Shown piece after piece: positions 52,088 through 60,258 of a DNA stretch of 64,000 nucleotides (positions are counted from its first letter, which is position 1; every line of letters begins with the position of its first letter). The position numbers were made by a program, and so were the translations under genes. The notes under the pieces were generated by a model. It was not told where the DNA came from, did no database searches, and was given only the letters and a program-made list of their open reading frames with translations. Source of the DNA: Microbacterium oxydans (GTDB taxonomy: Bacteria; Actinomycetota; Actinomycetes; Actinomycetales; Microbacteriaceae); NCBI RefSeq assembly GCF_000956525.1, contig NZ_JYIW01000016.1:1-64000 (forward strand), written 5' to 3'.

Positions 52088-52332
52088 CTGCGGTGTGGGC
52101 ACCGCGGCGGGAGCGGGATCCGCTCTCCGCGGCGCGGAAATCCGTGACTACCCGTTCCGGTCTGAGTCTTCCGCGCACCTGCAGTTGTAATCGACGAAGG
52201 TGACCGGACGGTGAACGCCCATGGAACACGCGAGATCGCCGGAGAGGGATTTACGTGGATGTCCTAGTAATTCTGCGGAGGGCGAAGTAAACTCCCCAAT
52301 GTGCCAACGATGGCACGGAGGGAAGTCGCAAA
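52088..52332 (+). promoter_or_regulatory. upstream region of mmsA with a GTGCCA-N4-TGGCAC palindrome
   Basis: The gap of 324 bases between thiolase and mmsA (52009-52332) holds the tandem repeat, the terminator and then this presumed promoter region. GTGCCAACGATGGCAC (52301-52316) is a 6-base perfect inverted repeat directly ahead of the GGAGGG ribosome site, so a protein bound there could block translation or transcription. An AT-richer stretch at 52250-52275 (TTTACG, TAGTAATT) may be the promoter. No ORF with coding character was seen. Confidence 0.55.
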
Positions 52333-53835
52333 ATGACTCGTACGATCCCGCACTTCGTGGGCGGAACGCACCGCACCCCAGATGCCGGACGCTTCGCCGA
52401 CGTGTTCGACCCCAGCTCCGGCGCCGTCCAGGCCCGTGTGCCGCTGGCATCCGCCGACGAGGTCCGCGAGGTGATCGCGAACGCTGCAGCCGCGCAGCTG
52501 GAGTGGGCGGCGACCAACCCGCAGAAGCGTGCTCGTGTGCTGCTGCGCTTCCTCGACCTCGTCCAGCGCGAGATGCAGTCGCTCGCCGAACTCCTCGCCA
52601 GCGAGCACGGCAAGACCGTCGACGACGCGAAGGGCGACATCCAGCGCGGCCTCGAGGTCATCGAGTTCGCAGCCGGGGCCCCGCACCTGCTGAAGGGCGA
52701 GTACTCCACCGGAGCCGGAGCGGGCATCGACGTGTACTCGATGCGTCAGCCCCTCGGCGTCGTCGCAGCGATCACCCCGTTCAACTTCCCGGCCATGATC
52801 CCGCTGTGGAAGGCGGGGCCCGCGCTCGCCGCAGGCAACGCCGTCGTGCTCAAGCCGAGTGAACGCGACCCCTCGGTGCCGGTGCGCCTCGCCGAGCTGT
52901 TCCTCGAGGCCGGGCTTCCCGCCGGCGTCCTCAACGTCGTGCACGGAGACAAGGAGGCCGTCGACACGCTGCTCACCGACGACCGCATCCGCGCCGTCGG
53001 CTTCGTCGGGTCGACGCCCATCGCCGAGTACATCTACGCCACGGCCGCCGCACACGGCAAGCGGGCGCAGTGCTTCGGCGGCGCGAAGAACCACATGATC
53101 GTGATGCCGGACGCCGACCTCGACCAGGCCGTCGACGCGCTGATCGGCGCAGGCTACGGCTCGGCCGGCGAGCGGTGCATGGCGATCTCGGTCGCGGTGC
53201 CGGTCGGTCAGGAGACGGCGGACGCCCTCGCGGCCAAGCTCTCGGAGCGCGTCGCCCGGCTGCGGATCGGCCCAGCGCTCGCCGCCGACGTCGACTACGG
53301 TCCGCTCGTCAGCAGCGCCGCCGTCGAACGCGTCAAGGGCTACATCCAGCAGGGCATCGACGAGGGTGCGACGCTGCTCGCCGACGGTCGCGGATTCTCG
53401 GTCGAGGGGTACGAGGAGGGCTTCTACCTCGGACCGACGCTGTTCGACCACGTCACGACCGACATGGCGATCTACCGCGAGGAGATCTTCGGGCCGGTGC
53501 TCGTGATCGCCCGTGCCGCCGACTACGACGAGGCACTGCGGATGGCCTCAGAGCACGAGTACGGCAACGGCGTCGCGATCTTCACACGAGACGGCGACGC
53601 GGCCCGCGACTTCGCTGCCCGCGTCGAGGTCGGCATGGTCGGGGTGAACGTGCCGATCCCCGTCCCGATCGCGTACTACACCTTCGGCGGCTGGAAGAAG
53701 AGCGGCTTCGGCGACCTCAACCAGCACGGCGCCGACGCCTTCCGCTTCTACACGAAGACGAAGACCGTGACGAGCCGCTGGCCCTCGGCGGGCATCCGCG
53801 AGGGCGCGAGCTTCGTGATCCCCACCATGCACTGA
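52333..53835 (+). CDS. mmsA: methylmalonate-semialdehyde dehydrogenase (CoA-acylating)
   Basis: A 500-residue aldehyde dehydrogenase-family protein with the catalytic Cys282 in GSAGERCMAIS, and the MmsA-type blocks ITPFNFPAMIPLWKAGPALAAGNAVVLKPSERDP, FGGAKNHMIVMPDADLD and YREEIFGPVLV. There is no Glu in the usual deacylation position (FGGAKNHM instead of the ELGGK block), which is characteristic of the CoA-acylating subgroup. It converts methylmalonate semialdehyde to propionyl-CoA. It heads the unit mmsA-acyl-CoA dehydrogenase-mmsB-enoyl-CoA hydratase. The propionyl-CoA would enter prpC. Confidence 0.95.
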   Translation: MTRTIPHFVGGTHRTPDAGRFADVFDPSSGAVQARVPLASADEVREVIANAAAAQLEWAATNPQKRARVLLRFLDLVQREMQSLAELLASEHGKTVDDAKGDIQRGLEVIEFAAGAPHLLKGEYSTGAGAGIDVYSMRQPLGVVAAITPFNFPAMIPLWKAGPALAAGNAVVLKPSERDPSVPVRLAELFLEAGLPAGVLNVVHGDKEAVDTLLTDDRIRAVGFVGSTPIAEYIYATAAAHGKRAQCFGGAKNHMIVMPDADLDQAVDALIGAGYGSAGERCMAISVAVPVGQETADALAAKLSERVARLRIGPALAADVDYGPLVSSAAVERVKGYIQQGIDEGATLLADGRGFSVEGYEEGFYLGPTLFDHVTTDMAIYREEIFGPVLVIARAADYDEALRMASEHEYGNGVAIFTRDGDAARDFAARVEVGMVGVNVPIPVPIAYYTFGGWKKSGFGDLNQHGADAFRFYTKTKTVTSRWPSAGIREGASFVIPTMH

Positions 53836-53840
53836 CCCAC

Positions 53841-53864
53841 TCTTCGACACGCTCAGGGACCCAG
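53841..53864. repeat. single degenerate family A unit
   Basis: TCTTCGACACGCTCAGGGAC plus CCAG, a single unit with two changes from the consensus. It fills the short gap between mmsA and the acyl-CoA dehydrogenase gene within an operon. Confidence 0.8.
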
Positions 53865-53869
53865 AGACG

Positions 53870-55051
53870 ATGACAATGACCACCATCACCACCACCGCCG
53901 AAGAGCGCGAGGCCATCCTCGACGCGGTCCGGGAGTTCGCGGATGCCGAGCTCGCCCCCTTCGCCGCCGAGCGCGACGAGCAGCACATCTTCCCGCGCGA
54001 GTCCCTCGGCCGAGCCGGCGAGCTGGGGCTCGGCGGCATCTACGTGCGCGAGGAGTTCGGCGGCACCGGCCTCAGCCGCTCCGACACCGTCGCGATCTTC
54101 GAGGAGCTCGCGAAGGGAGACCCCGCGGTCGCCGCGTACATCTCGATCCACAACATGGTGGTGTGGATGATCGACACCTACGGAGACGACACGCAGCGCG
54201 AGGAATGGCTGCCGACGCTCACCAGCATGGAGCAGTTCGGCGGCTACTGCCTCACCGAGCCGGGTGCAGGATCCGATGCCGCGAACATCTCCACGAGCGC
54301 CGTGCGCGACGGCGACGACTTCGTGCTCACCGGCGTCAAGCAGTTCATCTCCGGAGCCGGCGAGGCGGCCGTCTATGTGGTCATGGCCAGAACGGGCGAG
54401 CCCGGCGCCCGCGGCATCAGCGCCTTCCTCGTGCCGGGCGACGCCGAGCACCTGAGCTTCGGCGCACTGGAGAAGAAGATGGGCTGGCACGCGCAGCCCA
54501 CCCGCCAGGTCGTGCTCGATGGGGTGCGGGTCCCGGCATCCGCCATGCTCGGAGACGAGGGCAAGGGGTTCGCGATCGCGATGTCGGCGCTCAACGGCGG
54601 ACGCCTGAACATCGCCGCCTGCTCGATCGGCGGGGCGCAGTGGGCGCTCGACCGCGCAGTGCAGTACGTGCACGAGCGCCTCGCCTTCGGAGAGCCGCTC
54701 GCCGAGAAGCAGTCGATCATGTTCGCGATCGCCGACATGCGCACCGACCTGCAGGCCGCGCGGCTCATGGTCCGCGACGGCGCGCAGGCGGTCGACGAGC
54801 ACGCGCCGGATGCGACGATGCGCTGCGCGATGGCCAAGCGCTTCGCGACGGATGCCGGGTTCGACGTCGCCAACCGCGCACTGCAGCTGCACGGCGGCTA
54901 CGGCTACCTGCAGGACTACGGCATCGAGAAGGTGGTCCGCGATCTGCGGGTGCACCAGATCCTCGAGGGCACGAACGAGATCATGCGGCTGATCGTCGGA
55001 CGCGAGATGCTGCGGCCGGCCGGCTCCGCGTCGATGCGGAGCGCGTCATGA
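53870..55051 (+). CDS. acyl-CoA dehydrogenase, probable isobutyryl-CoA dehydrogenase
   Basis: A 393-residue FAD flavoprotein: CLTEPGAGSDAANISTSAVRDGDDFVLTGVKQFISGAGEA (FAD/substrate region), QVVLDGVRVPASAMLGDEGKGF, QLHGGYGYLQDYGIEKVVRDLRVHQILEGTNEIMRLIVGR with the catalytic Glu366. Start at 53870, with ATG at 53876 as an alternative. It oxidises a branched short acyl-CoA and passes electrons to EtfAB (58507-60256). The stop overlaps mmsB by ATGA. The isobutyryl-CoA call comes from the mmsA-mmsB neighbours. Confidence 0.92.
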   Translation: MTMTTITTTAEEREAILDAVREFADAELAPFAAERDEQHIFPRESLGRAGELGLGGIYVREEFGGTGLSRSDTVAIFEELAKGDPAVAAYISIHNMVVWMIDTYGDDTQREEWLPTLTSMEQFGGYCLTEPGAGSDAANISTSAVRDGDDFVLTGVKQFISGAGEAAVYVVMARTGEPGARGISAFLVPGDAEHLSFGALEKKMGWHAQPTRQVVLDGVRVPASAMLGDEGKGFAIAMSALNGGRLNIAACSIGGAQWALDRAVQYVHERLAFGEPLAEKQSIMFAIADMRTDLQAARLMVRDGAQAVDEHAPDATMRCAMAKRFATDAGFDVANRALQLHGGYGYLQDYGIEKVVRDLRVHQILEGTNEIMRLIVGREMLRPAGSASMRSAS

Positions 55052-55953
55052 GCGCGGCACCCGCACGGGCGGTCGTCGCGTTCCTCGGCCTCGGGCACAT
55101 GGGGCTGCCGATGGCCGTCAACCTGCTGCGGGCAGGGCACGAGGTGCGCGGATTCGATCTCGTCCCGGCGGCGATCCTCGCGGCGGAGGCCGCCGGCATC
55201 CCCGTCGCGGCGAGCGGTGCGGATGCCGTCACCGATGCGGATGTCGTCATCACGATGTTCCCCGCCGGGAAGCACGTGATCGAGGCGTATCGCACCGAAC
55301 TGCTCGCGGCGGCCCGGCCCGGCACGCTGTTCATCGAGTCCTCGACGATCGCGGTCGACGAGGCGCGCACGGCGCACGAGCTCGCGACCGCCGCGGGGCA
55401 CCGCAACATCGATGCGCCGGTGTCCGGCGGCGTCGTCGGGGCCGAGAACGGCACGCTCGCATTCATGGTCGGTGCATCAGACGAGGACTTCGCCGCGGCG
55501 CTGCCGCTGCTCGAAGCGATGGGCAAGAGGATCGTGCACTGCGGCGGACCCGGCCTCGGCCAGGCGGCGAAGGTGTGCAACAACATGGTCCTCGCGGTCT
55601 CGCAGATCGCGGTCGCCGAGGCCTTCGTGCTCGGCGAGCGGCTGGGACTCGAGCACCAGGCGCTGTACGACGTCGTGTCGCAGGCATCCGGCCAGTGCTG
55701 GTCGATCACGACGAACTGCCCCGTCCCCGGTCCTGTGCCGACCAGCCCGGCGAACCGCGACTACCAGCCTGGTTTCGCCGGCGCCCTGATGGCGAAGGAC
55801 CTCGGGCTCGCGCTGCAGGCCATCGAGCAGACGTCGACGGATGCGCAGATGGGCCGCCTCGCGCAGCAGATCTATGCGGCCTTCGCAGCGGGAGACGGCG
55901 CCGGTCGCGACTTCTCCGGCATCATCACCGACATCCGCGACGACCGCGTGTGA
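55048..55953 (+). CDS. mmsB: 3-hydroxyisobutyrate dehydrogenase
   Basis: A 301-residue beta-hydroxyacid dehydrogenase: NAD motif VVAFLGLGHMGLPMAVNLLRAGHEVRGFD, the substrate-binding signature DAPVSGGVVGAENGTLAFM and the catalytic Lys in GQAAKVCNNM. Residues near 235-250, PVPGPVPTSPANRDYQPGF, and MAKDLGLAL match the MmsB subgroup. It oxidises 3-hydroxyisobutyrate to methylmalonate semialdehyde, the MmsA substrate. It is coupled to the dehydrogenase gene by ATGA. No 3-hydroxyisobutyryl-CoA hydrolase gene was seen in the window. Confidence 0.94.
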   Translation: MSAAPARAVVAFLGLGHMGLPMAVNLLRAGHEVRGFDLVPAAILAAEAAGIPVAASGADAVTDADVVITMFPAGKHVIEAYRTELLAAARPGTLFIESSTIAVDEARTAHELATAAGHRNIDAPVSGGVVGAENGTLAFMVGASDEDFAAALPLLEAMGKRIVHCGGPGLGQAAKVCNNMVLAVSQIAVAEAFVLGERLGLEHQALYDVVSQASGQCWSITTNCPVPGPVPTSPANRDYQPGFAGALMAKDLGLALQAIEQTSTDAQMGRLAQQIYAAFAAGDGAGRDFSGIITDIRDDRV

Positions 55954-56041
55954 GCCCGTCGTCCTGCTCCGCTCCTTCAGGGAGCCGAGGGCTCGGGGAT
56001 ACTGAAGGCAACGACGACGTGACAGCCGAGGGAGACACACC

Positions 56042-56818
56042 ATGACCGAATTCGAGACGATCCTCGTCGAGCAGCGCGGACGAGTGGGGTGGATCACCCT
56101 GAACCGTCCGCAGGCGTTGAACGCCCTGAACAGCCGGGTGGCCGAAGAGGTCACCGCGGCAGCCATCGCCTTCGATGCCGACGACGGCGTCGGGGCGATC
56201 GTCCTCACCGGATCCGAGAAGGCATTCGCCGCCGGCGCCGACATCAAGGAGATGGAGGGGATGTCCGCCGCCGAGATGATCGCGACCGACCACTTCGGCA
56301 TCTGGCGCGAGTTCGCCGCCGTGCGCACGCCGGTGATCGCTGCCGTCTCCGGGTTCGCGCTCGGTGGAGGCTGCGAGCTCGCGATGATGTGCGACATCAT
56401 CCTGGCCGCCGACACGGCGAAGTTCGGACAGCCCGAGATCAACCTCGGTGTGATCCCCGGCATGGGCGGGACGCAGCGTCTGATCCGGGCGGTCGGCTAC
56501 TACAAGGCTGCCGAGCTGGTGCTCTCCGGGCGTTTCATGGGTGCCGAGGAGGCCGAGCGCTCCGGCCTCGTCTCGCGAGTTGTTCCGGCATCCGAGTTGC
56601 TGGCCGAGGCGACGACCCTCGCCGAGACGATCGCGGCGCGCTCGCTTCCGTCCGTGTACGCGGCGAAGGCTGCGCTCGACGCCGCGATGGAGACGACGCT
56701 CGCCGAGGGGCTCGCCCACGAGAAGCAGGCGTTCGCGGCACTGTTCGACACGGCGGATCAGAAGGAGGGCATGGCTGCCTTCCGGGAGAAGCGCGCTCCG
56801 GACTTCCGGAACCGTTGA
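56042..56818 (+). CDS. enoyl-CoA hydratase
   Basis: A 258-residue crotonase-fold protein: [48 protein letters not shown] with one catalytic Glu, and [20 protein letters not shown] with the second. Both Glu are present, which argues for hydratase activity rather than hydrolase. It would hydrate methacrylyl-CoA in the valine branch. ATG follows GGGAGA. It is last of the mmsA unit and is followed by a family C palindrome at the convergent junction. Confidence 0.93.
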   Translation: MTEFETILVEQRGRVGWITLNRPQALNALNSRVAEEVTAAAIAFDADDGVGAIVLTGSEKAFAAGADIKEMEGMSAAEMIATDHFGIWREFAAVRTPVIAAVSGFALGGGCELAMMCDIILAADTAKFGQPEINLGVIPGMGGTQRLIRAVGYYKAAELVLSGRFMGAEEAERSGLVSRVVPASELLAEATTLAETIAARSLPSVYAAKAALDAAMETTLAEGLAHEKQAFAALFDTADQKEGMAAFREKRAPDFRNR

Positions 56819-56832
56819 ACCATGCGGCCGTG

Positions 56833-56912
56833 CACGATTCAGCAAGAACCGGGCCGGGTCGCCGTCGCAGACCCCGTTTTCGGTCGCCGTGGCGAATTCT
56901 TGCTGAATCGTG
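56833..56912. repeat. family C inverted repeat, copy 2
   Basis: CACGATTCAGCAAGAA (56833-56848) pairs perfectly with TTCTTGCTGAATCGTG (56897-56912). It is the same palindrome as at 10787-10871, and it too lies between convergent genes. The 48-base loop is GC-rich and different from the other copy. Confidence 0.9.
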
Positions 56913-56917
56913 AACGG

Positions 56918-57361
56918 CTAGTTCTGCAGAGACTCGATGATCTTCGCGATGCGGCGCTCGCGCGTCGCGTCCTGTTTGGCCTCGGCGACCGTGCGGGCGT
57001 GCTCCTTGCGGATCGAGTACGACAGCGCGTCGAAGGCGGCGCGCACTGCGGGGTCGGCGTCGAGCGCCGCCTCGAGCTCGGCCGGCACCTCGACCGTGCG
57101 CTCTGCGGCGTCCACACGGATCACGGCGTCGACCTCCTGGTCGATCTCGACCCCGAGCTCAGCCCGCACCGCCTTGCTGAAGCCGATCAGGTTCGCCCCG
57201 CCCATGCGGGCGACCCGCAGGCGCGCGGTGCGGTCGCCGATCGTGACCGCGACGGGGAAGGCCTTGCCGCCGCCGAGCGAGGCGACCTGCGCATCGCTGA
57301 GCACGATCGCCGCAGCGGGGCCGCGGCCGGTGAGGGTGGTGTGCAGGCGCAGTTCGCTCAT
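56918..57361 (-). CDS. YdeI/OmpD-associated family protein with DUF1905 domain
   Basis: A 147-residue protein. The DUF1905 beta-barrel (LRLHTTLTGRGPAAAIVLSDAQVASLGGGKAFPVAVTIGDRTARLRVARMGGANLIGFSKAVRAELGVEIDQEVDAVIRVD) is followed by the YdeI-type tail (PAELEAALDADPAVRAAFDALSYSIRKEHARTVAEAKQDATRERRIAKIIESL). This is a conserved actinobacterial fusion of uncertain function. ATG 57361 overlaps the SRPBCC stop (ATGA). The longer frame is rejected because it lies inside that gene. Confidence 0.9.
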   Translation of the reverse strand: MSELRLHTTLTGRGPAAAIVLSDAQVASLGGGKAFPVAVTIGDRTARLRVARMGGANLIGFSKAVRAELGVEIDQEVDAVIRVDAAERTVEVPAELEAALDADPAVRAAFDALSYSIRKEHARTVAEAKQDATRERRIAKIIESLQN

Positions 57362-57828
57362 GCCGACAGGGTACGCCCGTCGCCCTCGATCTCGTCGACC
57401 AGCGTCGCGTTGCGCTGCTCGATGAGTCGCCGCAGGTACCCCTGCATGCACAATGCGTCCACCGCGCGGCCGATCGGGCCGAACGGCGAGCGGAACGTGA
57501 TCGTGTCGCGCATCAGCGTGCCGCGCGGGTGCTCCTCGAATGCATGCTCGTGCCGGAACGCCGCGAAGGGCCCGGCGATCTGGCGGTCGCTGAAGGCACG
57601 CGGTGGATCGATGTCGAACACGATCGATCGCAGCCGGAACCTGATGCCGAAGTGCCGCGCCTGCCAGGTGACCGTCGATCCTTCGGTGAACCGTCCGCCG
57701 GACGGCGCCTCGACCATGGTCTCGCCGTGCCGCGCCATCGAGCGCACGTGCAACTCCGGATCGAGGGACGCCGCGAACACTGTCGCCGGCGGTGCGGTGA
57801 TCACGGTCTCGAGCACGAAGCCGGCCAT
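57358..57828 (-). CDS. SRPBCC-family protein (START-like hydrophobic-ligand domain)
   Basis: The 156-residue protein is a single START-like domain: FVLETVITAPPATVFAASLDPELHVRSM at the N-terminus, the central strand RFRLRSIVFDIDPPRAFSDRQIAGPFAAFRHEHAFEEHPRGTLMRDTITFRSPFGPIGRAVDAL and a long C-terminal helix. Such domains bind lipids or hydrophobic metabolites. It lies one base after the MarR stop, with start ATG 57828, and is coupled to the YdeI-like gene by ATGA. The three genes probably form one unit with a regulator at the head. Ligand unknown. Confidence 0.85.
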   Translation of the reverse strand: MAGFVLETVITAPPATVFAASLDPELHVRSMARHGETMVEAPSGGRFTEGSTVTWQARHFGIRFRLRSIVFDIDPPRAFSDRQIAGPFAAFRHEHAFEEHPRGTLMRDTITFRSPFGPIGRAVDALCMQGYLRRLIEQRNATLVDEIEGDGRTLSA

Positions 57829-57829
57829 G

Positions 57830-58366
57830 TCAGAGCGGTTCCGGATGCGGGCGCGGATCGGTGAAGTCGCCGGCATCCCTGCGCAGTCTGGCGACGATCG
57901 CGACGAGCTCGGCGGCGTCGTCGCGCGCGACCCCCGGATTCGCGAACACGTCGGCGTTCAGCGCCTGGGTCGCACGTTCGACGAGCTCGCGGCCGGCGTC
58001 GGTCAGGGCGAGCATCGAGGCGCGGCCGTCGTGCGGATGCGGTTCGCGCACGATGAGCCCATCGCGGACGAGCCTGTCGGCCGTGCTGGTGACGGTGGTC
58101 GCGTGCACCTGCAGGCGGGCGACCGCGCTCGACAGGGGCAGTCGTCCGGCCCGGCTGAAGGCCAGGAGCCGCAGCACCTCGTAGCGGGCGAAGCTCAGCG
58201 AGAACGGCTTGAGGGCGGCATCCACGCGCGCCAACAGCAGCTGCTGTGCACGCATCACCGAGGTGACGACGGCCATGCCGTCTGCGGCATCCGCCCATCC
58301 GTGCGCGACCCACTGCCGCTTCGCCTCAGCGAGCGGATCGACGGGGAGCGGACGGGGTCGGACCAC
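57830..58366 (-). CDS. MarR-family transcriptional regulator
   Basis: A 178-residue MarR-type regulator: N-terminal helix SVMRAQQLLLARVDAALKPFSLSFARYEVLRLLAFS, winged helix LPLSSAVARLQVHATTVTSTADRLVRDGLIVREPHPHDGRASMLALTDAGRELVERAT and a C-terminal dimer helix. It controls small-molecule or stress genes; here the SRPBCC and YdeI-like genes follow directly (1-base gap). Ligand unknown. It is divergent from etfB with a 140-base gap that holds no clear palindrome. Confidence 0.88.
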   Translation of the reverse strand: MVRPRPLPVDPLAEAKRQWVAHGWADAADGMAVVTSVMRAQQLLLARVDAALKPFSLSFARYEVLRLLAFSRAGRLPLSSAVARLQVHATTVTSTADRLVRDGLIVREPHPHDGRASMLALTDAGRELVERATQALNADVFANPGVARDDAAELVAIVARLRRDAGDFTDPRPHPEPL

Positions 58367-58476
58367 AGGTCTACGGTAGCGGTGGCGGCGGGCCGCGCGA
58401 GGGTGACGCGCACACCGCAGGCGCAGCCGTCGATGGTTCTCGGTCGCGCAACAAGTGGAACCCAGTACCGCAGGAC

Positions 58477-58500
58477 TAGAATCAAGGCAGTCGTGAGGAG
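58477..58500 (+). promoter_or_regulatory. -10-like TAGAAT and ribosome site before etfB
   Basis: TAGAAT (58477-58482) resembles a -10 box and GAGGAG (58495-58500) lies 6 bases before the etfB ATG. No convincing -35 was found (GTGGAA at 58455 is weak). The region between 58367 and 58477 shows no other feature. Confidence 0.45.
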
Positions 58501-58506
58501 CAATCG

Positions 58507-59283
58507 ATGAAGATCTTCGTCCTGGTCAAAGAGGTGCCGGACACCTACGGTGATCGCACCCTGAATCTCGAGACGGGGCTCGCCGAGCGTGCCGGCGGAG
58601 ACGTGGTGCTCGACGAGATCACCGAGCGTGCGCTCGAGGTCGCCCTGAGCTACGCCGACTCGCACGAGGGCACCGAGGTGGTGGCCCTCTCGATGGCGCC
58701 GGAGACCTCGACCGCGACCGTGCGGCGTGCACTCGCGATCGGGGCGGCATCCGCCGTGCACATCGCTGACGAGCAGCTCGCCGGCGCCGACCTCGGCCTC
58801 ACCGCCGAGACGCTCGCAGCAGCCATCCGACGCGGGGCGCCCGACCTCGTGATCACCGGCAACCTGTCGACCGACGGGTCGGGCGGGGTCATCCCGGCGA
58901 TGCTGGCCGAGCACCTCGGCTTCGCGCAGGCGACCGCGCTCTCCTCGGTCGAGATCACCGATGAGGCCGTGACCGGCACACGCGCCGCGGATGCCGGATC
59001 GCAGCCGGTGTCTGCCCCGCTGCCGGCCGTCATCTCGATCACCGAGGCGCTGCCTGACGCCCGGTTCCCGAACTTCAAGGGCATCATGGCCGCGAAGAAG
59101 AAGCCGCTCGAGGTGCTCTCGCTCGCCGACCTCGACGTCTCGGCAGACCCGAGTGCCGCGCCGCGCACGATCATGACCTCGGTGGCAGCGAAGCCCCCAC
59201 GTGCGGCCGGCGTGAAGATCACCGACGAAGGCGATGCCGCCGCGCAGCTCGTCGACTACCTCGTGCAGAACAGGCTGGTGTGA
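58507..59283 (+). CDS. etfB: electron transfer flavoprotein beta subunit
   Basis: The 258-residue subunit has the ETF-beta N-terminus [24 protein letters not shown], the nucleotide-binding blocks [46 protein letters not shown], and the ETF-beta stretch [23 protein letters not shown]. It carries AMP and forms a heterodimer with EtfA, accepting electrons from acyl-CoA dehydrogenases such as 53870-55051. It is separated from etfA by one base and followed downstream by the cytochrome-b-like gene. Confidence 0.95.
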   Translation: MKIFVLVKEVPDTYGDRTLNLETGLAERAGGDVVLDEITERALEVALSYADSHEGTEVVALSMAPETSTATVRRALAIGAASAVHIADEQLAGADLGLTAETLAAAIRRGAPDLVITGNLSTDGSGGVIPAMLAEHLGFAQATALSSVEITDEAVTGTRAADAGSQPVSAPLPAVISITEALPDARFPNFKGIMAAKKKPLEVLSLADLDVSADPSAAPRTIMTSVAAKPPRAAGVKITDEGDAAAQLVDYLVQNRLV

Positions 59284-59284
59284 C

Positions 59285-60256
59285 ATGGCGAATCCCGAGA
59301 ACCCGATCCTCGTCCTGGTCGACGTCGACCCGTCGGGGAACGTCGCGAGCAGCACTGCCGCACTGATCGGTGCGGCCTCCGCGGTCGGCACCCCCGTCGC
59401 GCTGATCGTCGGCGGGACTGCGGATGCCGCCGCGCAGGCGGCAGCGGCAGGAGCACCGGTCGTGCTCACCGCGGATGCGGATGCCGCAGCGCTCACCGTG
59501 CCGATCGTGGACGCCCTGCAGGCCGCCTTCGAGCGCGTGCAGCCCGACGCCGTGCTGATCTCGAACTCGATCGCCGGTCGCGACGTCGCCGGACGCTTCG
59601 CCGTGCGCCAGAAGCTCGCGCTGTCGGTCGACGCGGTCGGGGTGTCTCGTGACGACGAGGGCATCGTCGCGCACCACTCGGTCTACGGCGGGGCATACCT
59701 CGTCGAGTCGGCGCCGACCTTCGGTGCGCCGATCATCACGGTGCGACAGGGCGCGGTCGACGCTCGCGCCGAAGCCGTCGCGTCGCCGGAGGTCTCGGCG
59801 ATCGAGGTGACGCCGTCCGGCGCGGTCGCAGCGACAGCCGGTGCGATCGAGGCCGTCGAGGTCGCGTCGTCCCGCCCTGAGCTGCGCGGCGCGACGCGCG
59901 TCGTCTCGGGCGGACGCGGCCTCACATCGAAGGAGAAGTTCGTGCTGGTGGAGGAGCTCGCCGACGCTCTGGGTGCGGCGGTCGGCGCCTCGCGCGCCGC
60001 CGTGGACGCCGGGTACATCCCGCAGTCGCACCAGGTCGGCCAGACCGGAGTCTCGGTGTCGCCGCAGCTGTATGTCGCTCTCGGCATATCCGGTGCGATC
60101 CAGCACCGTGCCGGCATGCAGACCTCGAAGACGATCGTCGCGATCAACAAGGACGGTGAGGCTCCGATCTTCGACGTCGCCGACTTCGGCATCGTCGGCG
60201 ACCTCTTCACGGTCGTGCCGCAGCTCATCGCCGCGCTCGAGGCGCGGAAGAAGTAG
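59285..60256 (+). CDS. etfA: electron transfer flavoprotein alpha subunit
   Basis: A 323-residue ETF-alpha with the C-terminal FAD domain: [84 protein letters not shown] is the family signature. ATG 59285 is used because the upstream frame lies in etfB. It is coupled to etfB and ends just before the repeat-bearing cytochrome-b-like gene (2-base gap). It binds FAD and passes electrons from EtfB to the membrane. Confidence 0.95.
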   Translation: MANPENPILVLVDVDPSGNVASSTAALIGAASAVGTPVALIVGGTADAAAQAAAAGAPVVLTADADAAALTVPIVDALQAAFERVQPDAVLISNSIAGRDVAGRFAVRQKLALSVDAVGVSRDDEGIVAHHSVYGGAYLVESAPTFGAPIITVRQGAVDARAEAVASPEVSAIEVTPSGAVAATAGAIEAVEVASSRPELRGATRVVSGGRGLTSKEKFVLVEELADALGAAVGASRAAVDAGYIPQSHQVGQTGVSVSPQLYVALGISGAIQHRAGMQTSKTIVAINKDGEAPIFDVADFGIVGDLFTVVPQLIAALEARKK

Positions 60257-60258
60257 TC

